The notes below the pieces were generated by a model that did no database searches, was not told the DNA's origin, and worked only from the letters and a program-made list of their open reading frames with translations. Position numbers and translations under genes: made by a program. A stretch of 34,035 bases of DNA from an uncultured Pseudomonadota bacterium (GTDB lineage: Bacteria; Myxococcota_A; UBA796; SXON01). Below, piece by piece: positions 18,570 to 27,376 of this stretch; position 1 is the stretch's first letter, and the number at the start of each line of letters is the position of its first letter. The stretch spans positions 1 through 34,035 of the forward strand of contig CAJBVW010000196.1 in the NCBI GenBank assembly GCA_903959175.1. Reading direction: 5' to 3'.

Positions 18570-19562
18570 TTGGCGCGAGTCCTGGTGATTGGGGTAGGGC
18601 AGATCGGGTCGGAGCTCGGCCCGGCGTTGGTGGAGCAGGGGCACGAGGTGGTCCTCGCGGATCGCCTGCCGCCCGAGGAGACCGCCGGCTGGGACGTGCT
18701 CCAGAAGGGCCTCGGCGCGGACGGCGTGCGCAAGCGCTGGCACCGGCTCGACGTCTCGGACACCCCCGCGCTCACCGGGCTCCTCCGCGAGCTGCGCCCC
18801 GACGTGACCTACCACCTCGCCGCCCTCCTCTCGGCCACCGGCGAGAAGAACCCCGACCTCTGCTGGCGCATCAACGTCGACACGACGCGGGAGGTCATCT
18901 CGACCCTCTCGTCGTTCAACGCCGCCGTCGCCCCGCGCCTCGTCGTGCCCTCCTCCATCGCCGCGTTCGGCCCCCTCCCTGGGGAGGAGATCCCGGCCGT
19001 CACGCCCGACCTCTACCCGATGATGCCCACGTCCATGTACGGCATCACCAAGGTCGCCGGCGAGCTCCTCGGCGCCTACGCCGCGGCCAAGCAGAACGTC
19101 GACTTCCGCGGCCTCCGCTTCCCCGGCCTGCTCAACACGGCGCCCCCGGGCGGCGGCTCGTCCGACTTCGCGAACATGATGTACTTCGCCGCGGCCGCGG
19201 GTAAGCACGAGGTCGAGGTGTTCTGCCGTCCCGACACGCGCATCCCGTTCATGTACATGCCGGACGCCGTCAAGGCCATCATCGAGGTCGCCATGGCCCC
19301 CGCCGCGCGCCTCTCCCGCCGCACCTACAACGTCGCCGCCATGTCGCCCTCCGCCGCCGACATCGCCGCTGCCCTCCGTGCCCGCGTCGGCCGCTTCGAC
19401 GTGCGCTACGTCCCCGACTTCCGCCAGGCCATCCTCGACTCCTGGCCCCGCGCCCTCGAGGACTCCCCCGCCCGCGCCGATTGGGACTGGAAGCCCACCT
19501 GGGACCTCGAGTCCATGACCGACGACCTCCTCGCGCAGCTCGGCTGGAATAAGCCCGCGTAG
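18570..19562 (+). CDS. tdh: NAD-dependent epimerase, L-threonine 3-dehydrogenase type
   Basis: VIGVGQIGSELGPAL, YGITKVAGELL, DFRGLRFPGLLNT, RPDTRIPFMYMPDAVKA, YVPDFRQAILDSWPRALEDSPARADWDW. TTG start. Confidence 0.85.
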   Translation: MARVLVIGVGQIGSELGPALVEQGHEVVLADRLPPEETAGWDVLQKGLGADGVRKRWHRLDVSDTPALTGLLRELRPDVTYHLAALLSATGEKNPDLCWRINVDTTREVISTLSSFNAAVAPRLVVPSSIAAFGPLPGEEIPAVTPDLYPMMPTSMYGITKVAGELLGAYAAAKQNVDFRGLRFPGLLNTAPPGGGSSDFANMMYFAAAAGKHEVEVFCRPDTRIPFMYMPDAVKAIIEVAMAPAARLSRRTYNVAAMSPSAADIAAALRARVGRFDVRYVPDFRQAILDSWPRALEDSPARADWDWKPTWDLESMTDDLLAQLGWNKPA

Positions 19563-19568
19563 ACCCTC

Positions 19569-19608
19569 GGATGTATCAGGCCTGTATCACGATGTATCAG
19601 GCCTGATC
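19569..19608. repeat. GATGTATCA repeats with ATCAGGCCTGAT palindrome at a convergent junction
   Basis: gatgtatcaggcctgtatcacgatgtatcaggcctgatc. Confidence 0.8.
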
Positions 19609-19625
19609 CCCGCCCCGTCGCGCCC

Positions 19626-20900
19626 CTACGAGATGTCGCCCACGTCCGCGAGCACCTGCGTCGCGGCCAGGGCGTCGCCGCGGTCGTGCTCCCAGCGCGG
19701 GTCGGTCACGACGACCACGTCCGGGTTGCGGTCGTACCAGCCGCGCAGGCGGGGCGTGAAGATGCCCGGGCGGTGGTTGTCGTTCATCAGCAGCCACCAC
19801 ATCTCGGGGGGCTGCGCGAGGTCGAAGCGGTCGTAGTCGTCGTAGCGGACGATGCGGTGCACCGTGGCGCGGGCCTTGTCGCGGCGGGCGCGCTGCGCGA
19901 GCAGCTTCTGCTCCACCTGGTCCGGCATCGTCACCTGGAGGTGCGCCTTCTTGGGGCGCGCCAGCTTCTGCGCCTTGGCCGAATACTTGTGCCGGGCGCC
20001 CACCAGCGCCTCCCGCGACGGGACCAGCCACGCCGTCTCCATCTCGTTCAGCGCGTCGATCTTCGCGGAGAGGCCGGACAGCCGCTTGAGGTGGACGAGC
20101 ACGCCGCGGTCGTCTCCCGCCCAGCTCGCGAGGAGCGGGATGTCCGCGCGCTCCAGGTGCGTGGCGAGCACGCCCTGGCACTCCTCCAGGTAGATCGTGG
20201 CGAGGTTGGCGAGGCGCCACGCGGCCTGATCGTGCTTGCGGACGTGGTCGTGCACCGCGCCGATGCCCTGCTGGATGCGCGCGACCTCCTCCCGCCACTT
20301 GTCCCGCGGGCCCCGCGCGGCCTCGTAGGCGGGCAGCACGTCGTCGCCGAAGTCGTCCAGGCCGAGGGTGGCGCAGATGCGGTCACCCGCAGCCCAGTGC
20401 CGCCAGTAGCTGGGCTGCCACCAGCGCTCCTCGAAGCCGGGCGTGTCGTAGCCGAGCTCGACCAGCTCGGTGAAGCCCTCCAGGTGCTCGAAGCGCTCGG
20501 CCTCGCGCTCCCAGGGCTCCAGCAGGTCCTTCGCCTCGGCGAGCGAGCGCGTGAGGCTGCCGTACGGCCCGACGAGCTGCTCGCGCTTCGCCCACTTCTC
20601 GTCGCCCACGAGCTTCGCGACCTGCGCCTGGAGCTTCTTCTCCTCGCGGGCCAACGCGTCCAGCGGGCGCCGCGTCGTGAACCCGCGGAACCCCGTGCGC
20701 CGCTCCGCCTCGGCGAAGGCGGCCTCGGTCAGCTCGGGCAGGTACACCTTCGCGAGCGTGTTCGCCAGGGAAGACCGCTCCTTCTCCAGGGCGGTGACGG
20801 CGCTCCCGATCTCCCCGGTGAGCGTGCCGATATCCGAGAGCTCGTCCTCCGCGAGGGAGGCGTAGCGAGAGAATTCCGAGGCGGCGTCGCGACCGAGCAT
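19626..20900 (-). CDS. Hypothetical protein with charged helical N-terminal half
   Basis: Continuous ORF from ATG 20900 (MLGRDAASEFSRYASLAEDELSDIG...), no motif recognised. Confidence 0.7.
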   Translation of the reverse strand: MLGRDAASEFSRYASLAEDELSDIGTLTGEIGSAVTALEKERSSLANTLAKVYLPELTEAAFAEAERRTGFRGFTTRRPLDALAREEKKLQAQVAKLVGDEKWAKREQLVGPYGSLTRSLAEAKDLLEPWEREAERFEHLEGFTELVELGYDTPGFEERWWQPSYWRHWAAGDRICATLGLDDFGDDVLPAYEAARGPRDKWREEVARIQQGIGAVHDHVRKHDQAAWRLANLATIYLEECQGVLATHLERADIPLLASWAGDDRGVLVHLKRLSGLSAKIDALNEMETAWLVPSREALVGARHKYSAKAQKLARPKKAHLQVTMPDQVEQKLLAQRARRDKARATVHRIVRYDDYDRFDLAQPPEMWWLLMNDNHRPGIFTPRLRGWYDRNPDVVVVTDPRWEHDRGDALAATQVLADVGDIS

Positions 20901-21038
20901 GGCGGGGATGTATCGGGGGGCGGGGGTGGGGGCGAGGGTGCGGGAGCGACGGGGGGTGGCGTCGACGAGGTGCATGAAGTCGGGGCAGGTGGCGATGCAT
21001 CATCGACGTGGGGAGGGGTGAGGGTAGCGACCGTGCGG

Positions 21039-21163
21039 CTACCCCCGCGTCAGGGTGGCCACGCGGCGAGTTCGCACCCGCCCGATGAGCTCGCCGAAGT
21101 CCTTGTCGTCCGTGAGGAGCACCTGACGGCGGGGTCGGCGGTGATGCGCGCGAGGTCGGCCAT
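21039..21163 (-). pseudogene. Remnant of DUF5615/PIN-like toxin
   Basis: Minus strand QVLLTDDKDFGELIGRVRTRRVATLTRG*; upstream MADLARITADP is in another frame. Confidence 0.45.
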
Positions 21164-21243
21164 GAGCAGCTACAACCGGTAGTCTGCTCGCGGTTCGAGC
21201 CGAGGGCGACCCTTGCGCGTCGTCCTCGCCGCCTGCACCCTCG

Positions 21244-21386
21244 CGGCTACCTCCTCAACCACAGGAGGTGGGGCCACTTGCGCGCGGTCGAGGCGCGGAG
21301 ACCTCCATGCACGTGGCCCACCCTCGGTTTATCCGGCGTGACCCCTCAGGCGGGCCGTCGGGTGCTTGGTGACGAAACGGGGGCTC
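21244..21386 (-). repeat. Degenerate copy of the approx. 142-bp inverted-repeat element
   Basis: Minus strand CCCCCGTTTCGTCACCAAGCACCCGACGGCCCGCCTGAGGGGTCA aligns without gaps to the 32856-32899 copy; far end only weakly matches. Confidence 0.5.
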
Positions 21387-22916
21387 GTCCTTCAGTGCGT
21401 ACTGGACGTGAGCCCCGCCCTCGTCGAGGGTGACGCGTTCGAGCAGGCGGTCGAGCGCCTCGCGGCGTAGTTCGAGGGGCTTGTCGGTCCAAGCCTGGAG
21501 CACCCGGGCGCGGAACTTCTCCGGGTCGGCCTTCTCGGCCGCGGGCAGCTCGCGGCGCTGAGGCATCGACGCCAGCTTCAGTTGGGCGGTCTCGCGCTGG
21601 GCGATCATCGGGGCGTTCAGCGCCTTCGCGTCGGCCGGCGCGATGATGCCGTCGATGACCGACTGACCGACTACGCGGACCTTGCGGTCGAGCTCGGCGA
21701 TGGTGGCCTCCAGCGCGGCGCGGTCCTGCGCGATGGAGTCGGGCGCATCGGCCAGCTCGACGAGCGAGCGGTCGATGAGAGCGCTGACGTTCTGCTTCGT
21801 GAGCACCTCGCTGGCGATGTAGTCGAGCAGGCCCGGGTCCATCACATCGCCACGGACCGTCAGCCCGAGGCAGTTCTCCTTGTTCTCCTGTCGCGTCGCG
21901 CAGACGTAGTAGTAATAGTCGGCCTTTCCCGAGCGTCCGCCGACGGTGACACACACCCGCCCGCCACACGTCCCGCACCGCAGCCAGGGCGTGAACAGGC
22001 CGTGCTCGCCAAGCCGAATCGGGTTGTGACCGTTGCTCCCTTCGGTCTTGGCACGCTCACGGAGCTTGCGGATCGCGGCGACCCGCACGAAGTCGTCGTC
22101 GGTGACCGCCGCGGGATGGGCATCCCTCGCCACGATCTCGCCGTCGTAGACGACGTGGCCTGCGTACACCCGGCTTGTGAGCAGCTGTTGGATGTGCTTG
22201 CGCCGCCAAGTTCCGCCGTGGCGCTCGCGGGGGAGGTCGGCGCGGCCGGGCGGATTGACCCCTTCGCGGGTCAGCTTCTCGGCGAGGCGCTTTCCGCCGT
22301 CGCGGCCGTCGAGGTACTCGGCGAACACGCGCTTCACCGTCTCGAAGTCGGCGCGGGTCTGGTCGGTGACGACGAGGCGGCCGCCGACGAGGGCGTAGCC
22401 GAAGGGGGCGTGTCCGTACTGCCACTGGCCCTTCTCCGCCTGGCTGCGCATCCCGCGCTGGACGTTGCGGGAGAGCTCCTCCGAGTAGCGCTCGGCCAGC
22501 CACGCGAGGATCGGGCGGATCAGCTTGCGGAACGACTTGTCGCCGGCGTCGGGCTCGGTGAGCGAGATCACGTCGACGTCAGCCTCGTCGAGGGTCGCGA
22601 GCGCGCGCAGGCAGTCGAACATGTTGCGAGCGACGCGCGAGAAGGCCCACACATAGAGCCGGTCGATCCTTTGGAAAGGGACCGCGCGCTTCTGCTTGGC
22701 GTCCCGCTGTGCCTCCGCGCGACGGAGGAGGGCCTGGTACGCCGCGCGCTTCTTCGCGGTGCGTCCGCTGATCCCCTCGTCGATGAACCACAGATCGTCG
22801 GGGATGGTGACACCATCGGCGGCGGCGCGACGGGAGATTTCTTCGCGTTGTTGCTCGATGCTCTTGTCCTGGCGGGGGTCCGAGCAGCGAAGGTAGGCGG
22901 CGCCGATGACGGGCAT
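21255..22916 (-). CDS. Large serine recombinase
   Basis: AAYLRCSDPRQDKSIEQQREEI, FSRVARNMFDCL, ELSRNVQRGMRSQAEKGQWQYGHAPFGY, zinc ribbon CGTCGGRV...YYYYVCATRQENKENC. Confidence 0.95.
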   Translation of the reverse strand: MPVIGAAYLRCSDPRQDKSIEQQREEISRRAAADGVTIPDDLWFIDEGISGRTAKKRAAYQALLRRAEAQRDAKQKRAVPFQRIDRLYVWAFSRVARNMFDCLRALATLDEADVDVISLTEPDAGDKSFRKLIRPILAWLAERYSEELSRNVQRGMRSQAEKGQWQYGHAPFGYALVGGRLVVTDQTRADFETVKRVFAEYLDGRDGGKRLAEKLTREGVNPPGRADLPRERHGGTWRRKHIQQLLTSRVYAGHVVYDGEIVARDAHPAAVTDDDFVRVAAIRKLRERAKTEGSNGHNPIRLGEHGLFTPWLRCGTCGGRVCVTVGGRSGKADYYYYVCATRQENKENCLGLTVRGDVMDPGLLDYIASEVLTKQNVSALIDRSLVELADAPDSIAQDRAALEATIAELDRKVRVVGQSVIDGIIAPADAKALNAPMIAQRETAQLKLASMPQRRELPAAEKADPEKFRARVLQAWTDKPLELRREALDRLLERVTLDEGGAHVQYALKDEPPFRHQAPDGPPEGSRRINRGWATCMEVSAPRPRASGPTSCG

Positions 22917-22962
22917 GGGGGAGGCTCTTGGGTGGGAGGTCAGTTGGACATAATTACGGCGG

Positions 22963-23463
22963 CTATGCGACTGCCCGGACGAAGGATTCTTCGAGGTCGC
23001 CGAGGCCGAGGCACGAGACGAAGGCCGGCAGGGACGGGATACCGGACGACGTGAACGACGGGCCCACCACGGGAACGCGGGGACGAAGCCGCGGCGCGTG
23101 GTCGCGGATGGTCGCGAGGAGCGCGAGGACGACCTTGTACTCATCCCCGACGAGGGGCCTGGCGCGCTCGGCGACGACATCCAGCGCCGCGGGGAAGTTC
23201 CGGTTCGCGGCGGCCACGGCGAGCGGGCGCGACTGCGACCCCGGCGACCACAGGCGCACGGTGGGGACCGGCGCGGTGAGGAAGTCGTCGCTTCCCCCGA
23301 TCATCCCGCGCGGACCCATGACCTCGAGGCGCGTGCTCGTGCCGTCCTCGCGATCGAAGGCGTAGAACAGGGAGCGCCCCTTGGACAGCGAGTTCCGCAG
23401 GAAGGCGACGTGCTTGGCGATGTACCGCTCCTCGCGGGCGGCGACGGCGGATGCGAGCCTCAT
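22963..23463 (-). CDS. Hypothetical protein downstream of XRE regulator
   Basis: ATG overlaps regulator stop (ATGA); 166-aa ORF MRLASAVAAREERYIAKHVAFLRNSLSKG... Confidence 0.65.
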   Translation of the reverse strand: MRLASAVAAREERYIAKHVAFLRNSLSKGRSLFYAFDREDGTSTRLEVMGPRGMIGGSDDFLTAPVPTVRLWSPGSQSRPLAVAAANRNFPAALDVVAERARPLVGDEYKVVLALLATIRDHAPRLRPRVPVVGPSFTSSGIPSLPAFVSCLGLGDLEESFVRAVA

Positions 23464-24047
23464 TGCCGTGCCTTCCGGGGCGAGAAGATCGCCGCGATCG
23501 TCGGTCCGTCGGCGCGTGCATTCGCGTCGACCTTCTTCGCGAAGTCCACGACGAAGCTCCAGACGGCGGGCGGAAACTTGGCGATGTCGTCCTCGGTGAA
23601 CCCGTCGGGCCGGAACAGCTCGTGGAGCATCAGCCGGTTGAACCGCCGCTCGTGCAGGTTCGCCAGCTCCTCGGCCACCTCCTCGGGCAGCTCGTACCGG
23701 ATGCCGACCTCGTGGAGCATCTGCCGCTCGTCCACCTCGTAGAGCCGCGCAAGCTTGCGCAGCAGCGTGACGTCCGGCATCGACCGGAGGTCGTACTGTT
23801 CCATCTGCGCGAGGTAGGTGTGGGAGATCCCGACCTTTCCCGCGGCGGCACGCAGCGAGAGGTTCGCGTCCTCGCGGGCCTGGGCGAGGTAGCCGCCGAA
23901 CGCCGGATTGGAGCCCCACAGGAGGCGGATCAGGCCACTCTTGCCCTCGGCGTCGGGGTCGTTGGGGACGGCGCCGGCCGTGAGGGCGAGCGGGGAGACG
24001 ATGCGGGGGTGCGGACGGGGCACGGGGGACCTCTCGGGTGGCGACAC
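23460..24047 (-). CDS. XRE-family transcriptional regulator (cI-like position)
   Basis: GGYLAQAREDANLSLRAAAGKVGISHTYLAQMEQYDLRSMPDVTLLRKLARLYEV. Confidence 0.85.
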   Translation of the reverse strand: MSPPERSPVPRPHPRIVSPLALTAGAVPNDPDAEGKSGLIRLLWGSNPAFGGYLAQAREDANLSLRAAAGKVGISHTYLAQMEQYDLRSMPDVTLLRKLARLYEVDERQMLHEVGIRYELPEEVAEELANLHERRFNRLMLHELFRPDGFTEDDIAKFPPAVWSFVVDFAKKVDANARADGPTIAAIFSPRKARQ

Positions 24048-24055
24048 ATATAGGA

Positions 24056-24124
24056 CACCGAACTGGAGTCGTCAAGTTGCCATAGGCTGGTCGCGCGAGT
24101 AAAGGATCGCTGTCCACTTCGGAG
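24056..24124. promoter_or_regulatory. Divergent regulatory region with imperfect inverted repeat
   Basis: CACCGAACTGGA (24056-24067) and TCCACTTCGGAG (24113-24124), 10/12 complementary, between divergent HTH genes. Confidence 0.4.
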
Positions 24125-24131
24125 CCTAACC

Positions 24132-24380
24132 GTGACCACTCACCCCTTCGCCATCTACCTCCGGCCCACCGCCATCGCGGCCGTCCTGTTCCGCCACCAC
24201 CTCTGCCAGGAGGGCTTCGCCTCGGAGATCGGCGTCTCCCGCCAGCACTGGTCGAGCCTGTTCAACCGGCGCCGCGCGCTCTCGCCGAAGGTGCGCCGCG
24301 CGTTGCTCGCGAACCCGCGGCTCGCCGGCGTTCCCGAGGCCGAGCTGTTCGAGGTCGTGGCCCTCCCCGCCGCCGCCTGA
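24132..24380 (+). CDS. Small Cro-like HTH protein
   Basis: QEGFASEIGVSRQHWSSLFNRRRALSPKVRRALL, divergent from the XRE regulator. Confidence 0.7.
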   Translation: MTTHPFAIYLRPTAIAAVLFRHHLCQEGFASEIGVSRQHWSSLFNRRRALSPKVRRALLANPRLAGVPEAELFEVVALPAAA

Positions 24381-24433
24381 CCTGACCCTCCCCCCGCGTC
24401 CGCCGAGCGTCCGTCCGGGCGCCTGGCGGAGCC

Positions 24434-25720
24434 ATGTCCGCCAAAAGCCACCCAGGAACCACGCCCATGAAGCCCACGCCCTCCACCATCAAGCCCACCG
24501 TCGCCGAACAGATCACCCGGGTCACCCCGCTGGACCCGCCCGACGACGACGTGCTCGGCGCCCTCGGCCTCGCACCGGGCAAGAAGCCCCGCGCGACCCG
24601 GCGCACGCTGCTCACGATCCTCCGTCTCGACCCGCGCTGGACCGGCCGCATCCGGCTCGATCGCTTCCGCGACGCCATCCTCGTGGACGGCGACGGCATC
24701 ACCGATCGCGACCTGACGCACATCGCCTGCTGGTTGGAGGAGGTCTACGAGGTCAACCCGTCGAAGGACCTCATGGTGGAGTGCTTGTCCGCCGTGGCGG
24801 CCGAGAACAGCTACCACCCGGTGATCGACTGGGCGGCGACGCTCGCGTGGGACGGCATCGAGCGGCTCCCGTCGATGCTGACGACGTACTTCGGAGCGCC
24901 TGATGACGAGCTGACGCGCGAGATGTCGCGTGCCTGGCTGGTCGGCGGCGCCGCGCGGGTCAGGAAGCCGGGCTGCAAGCTCGACACCGTGCTCGTCCTG
25001 GTCGGCGAGCAGGGCGTCGGCAAGTCGTCGGCGTGCAAGGCGCTCATGCCGAACGCCAGCTTCTTCGCGGACACGCCGCTGGACCTCCGCTCGAAGGACT
25101 GCATGCAGAACCTCGACGGCGTGTGGCTTTACGAGCTCGCCGAGCTGGAGGGCCTGCGCGGGCGCAACCCGCAGCGCGTGAAGGCGTTCCTGACGAGCGC
25201 GGTGGACACGTACCGGGCTCCGTACGGGCGGCTTCCCGGCGCGCATCCCCGACAGTGCTTCTTCGTCGCCACGACCAACGAGCCCGAATTTCTCGTCGAC
25301 GCTTCCGGTGCGCGGCGCTTCTGGCCCGTCCCGGTACGCCGGATCGACGTGGCCGGGCTCGCCGCCGCCCGCGACCAGCTCTGGGCGGAGGCGTTCGCCC
25401 GCGTCGATCGCGGCGAGGACTGGCACCTTCCGTTCCGGCTGGAGAAGGCGCAGCGCGCGGCCGCCGAGATCTACGAGCAGACCGACCCGCTCGCCGAGCG
25501 GCTCGGCATCTGGGTCGCGGGCGTGGGCCGGGCGTTCACCATCGAGGAGGCCGTCGGCTGCGGGCTCGGGATCGCCGTCGAGAAGGTCGACAAGGCGCTG
25601 TCGATGAAGCTCGGCGGGATGCTCCACCGGCTGGGCTGCACCAAGTTCCGGCCCAGGCAGGGCGGGAAGCACCGGCCCTACCTCTGGGAGCCGGCCCAGC
25701 CCCGGTCCGAAGTTTCCTGA
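24434..25720 (+). CDS. VapE/VirE-family primase-helicase-like protein
   Basis: LVLVGEQGVGKSSACKAL (Walker A), WLYELAELEGLRGRNPQRVKAFLTSAVDTYRAPYGR, CFFVATTNEPEFLVDASGARRFWPVPV. Confidence 0.93.
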   Translation: MSAKSHPGTTPMKPTPSTIKPTVAEQITRVTPLDPPDDDVLGALGLAPGKKPRATRRTLLTILRLDPRWTGRIRLDRFRDAILVDGDGITDRDLTHIACWLEEVYEVNPSKDLMVECLSAVAAENSYHPVIDWAATLAWDGIERLPSMLTTYFGAPDDELTREMSRAWLVGGAARVRKPGCKLDTVLVLVGEQGVGKSSACKALMPNASFFADTPLDLRSKDCMQNLDGVWLYELAELEGLRGRNPQRVKAFLTSAVDTYRAPYGRLPGAHPRQCFFVATTNEPEFLVDASGARRFWPVPVRRIDVAGLAAARDQLWAEAFARVDRGEDWHLPFRLEKAQRAAAEIYEQTDPLAERLGIWVAGVGRAFTIEEAVGCGLGIAVEKVDKALSMKLGGMLHRLGCTKFRPRQGGKHRPYLWEPAQPRSEVS

Positions 25721-25818
25721 TCGAGGTTGGGCCAGGTTGGGCCAGCAAATACCGAGCGTTCAAGCGGCGCGATTCAGTGGCCTAACCTGGCCCAACCTCA
25801 AGTTGAGAAGTTCGGACC
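25704..25818. repeat. 40-bp imperfect inverted repeat (32/40) with 35-bp loop; includes GGTTGGGCCA tandem repeats
   Basis: Left arm 25704-25743, right arm 25779-25818; AGGTTGGGCCAGGTT core perfectly complementary. Confidence 0.85.
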
Positions 25819-25860
25819 ACGCGCGGACCATCGAAACCACCACCACCACGAGGGGACAAC

Positions 25861-26898
25861 ATGAGCAGGTTTCACGAGTACAACAACGAGTTCGACGAGG
25901 ACGATGACGGCGAGGACCTGGAGATCACCGACGAGGAGGAGGCCGCGTCCGACGACGAGGGCCGCGAGCAGGCCGCGCTGCTGATGGCGCACTGCGAGTC
26001 GATCGTCGGGAACAGGAAGGTTCACGAGGATCAGCGGCGGATGTGGTTCCGGATGGCGAAGCAGGCGCTTGCCGAGGGGGCGGAGCGGCGGGAGGCCGTG
26101 GAGGCGGAGGAGCGGGCCGAGCGGGAGCAGGAGGAGGCCGCCGAGCGGGCGCGGGGCAAGGCGGAGCGGGCCGCGAAGCATGACCGCGAGCTGATCGAGC
26201 GCGTGGACCGGGACGCCGCGATCCGGCGGCAGAACGCAGAATCTGCGAGGATCGAGGCGGAGGCGGCGTGGATGGCGGCGCAGGCGAGGCCGGTGGCGAG
26301 GAGTGTCGTGGTGGCTTCCCCGACGCCGGTGCCGGCGAGCGCCCCGCGGCGAGTCGAGGCACCGCGCAATGCCCCACCCAGGCTCACGAATCCAGCGTCC
26401 AGGGCGCCGTCGTCCTCGCCCGCGAGCCCTTCGCGGCCACACCAGCCCCCGCAGGCGACGGCTCAACCACCTTCGGCGCCGACGACGAGCGGGAACCGCG
26501 CGGTGCTCTCGGTGCCCGCGGCATCGCCCGCTCGTCGGGTGGCGCCGCCGCGCCCGATGCACGCGCCCTCGGGACCGCGCCCGCTCGTCTCCCGGACCCC
26601 CGCGCCCATCAGGTCGCCGCCGTTCGCGGCGCGAATGCCCGCGACCGTGACGGCGCCGGTCCCGCCGCCCACGGCCGTTCCGATGCCGACGGCGCCGCCG
26701 GCTCAGGAGCCGCCCCCGTTCACCGGAACGGATCTCGCTGCCTACCGCCGCTCGACCGGGCTCACGCAGGCGGTGTTCGCGCAGCACCTCGGCGTGACGC
26801 AGGGGACCGTGTCGAAGGCGGAGAGCAACCCGCGTGCGGTCCTCGGGCCGTCGCTGAGGCTCGCGATGTGGCAGCGCGAGCGGAATGATTCCGGATAG
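25861..26898 (+). CDS. Acidic/coiled-coil, Pro-rich protein with C-terminal XRE HTH
   Basis: N-term EFDEDDDGEDLEITDEEEAASDDE, Glu/Arg coil, Pro/Ala linker, C-term LAAYRRSTGLTQAVFAQHLGVTQGTVSKAES. Confidence 0.85.
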   Translation: MSRFHEYNNEFDEDDDGEDLEITDEEEAASDDEGREQAALLMAHCESIVGNRKVHEDQRRMWFRMAKQALAEGAERREAVEAEERAEREQEEAAERARGKAERAAKHDRELIERVDRDAAIRRQNAESARIEAEAAWMAAQARPVARSVVVASPTPVPASAPRRVEAPRNAPPRLTNPASRAPSSSPASPSRPHQPPQATAQPPSAPTTSGNRAVLSVPAASPARRVAPPRPMHAPSGPRPLVSRTPAPIRSPPFAARMPATVTAPVPPPTAVPMPTAPPAQEPPPFTGTDLAAYRRSTGLTQAVFAQHLGVTQGTVSKAESNPRAVLGPSLRLAMWQRERNDSG

Positions 26899-26942
26899 CT
26901 ATTCCTGATATTCGTTGGGCATAGCATCACTATTCCGGAATC
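26887..26942. repeat. Inverted repeat GATTCCGGATAG / CTATTCCGGAATC
   Basis: Arms 26887-26898 and 26930-26942, spanning the HTH gene stop codon. Confidence 0.7.
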
Positions 26943-27031
26943 TCTGGACCGACACCGCGCCACGTTCCGCCGCGTGGTCGCTGTCTCGCGGGGTGCCGAG
27001 TCGAGGGAGGATCCGCCGCGGCGCCGACTGG

Positions 27032-27376
27032 TCATCCGCCATCGGCGATGTACGTGACCGCGGAACCAGCCTCGACGTACCCGTACACGCGAAAGCCGTC
27101 GCCCGTTTCCTCTCCGGGCACATGCACTCGGATCAGGACGCCGAGGACCGCACGGCGTTGTTCCGCAGACCCGACCGCGACCTCGACCCATTCGATCGTC
27201 CGGTACCCGCCGACCCGGAAGTGGTAGTACCAGTCACCATCCCAGGCACTCAGATAGCCTGTGTCAAGGTCGCGAGTTCGCCAGCGTGGCCGGAGCGCAC
27301 CGAGTGCGTGCATCCCAAGACGGACCTCGTCCCACTTGGTATCGTTCATCAACGGGATCGGCGGCGGCGTCTGCAT
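27032..27376 (-). CDS. DUF6678-like protein
   Basis: PLMNDTKWDEVRLGMHALG...RWRTRDLDTGYLSAWDGDWYYHFRVGGYRTIEWVEVAV. Confidence 0.65.
   Translation of the reverse strand: MQTPPPIPLMNDTKWDEVRLGMHALGALRPRWRTRDLDTGYLSAWDGDWYYHFRVGGYRTIEWVEVAVGSAEQRRAVLGVLIRVHVPGEETGDGFRVYGYVEAGSAVTYIADGG

Noticed and set aside
21213-21260. Possible truncated lipoprotein start (LRVVLAACTLAATSS) at the island left edge
   Set aside because: Too short to distinguish from chance; noted only as a possible interrupted host gene.
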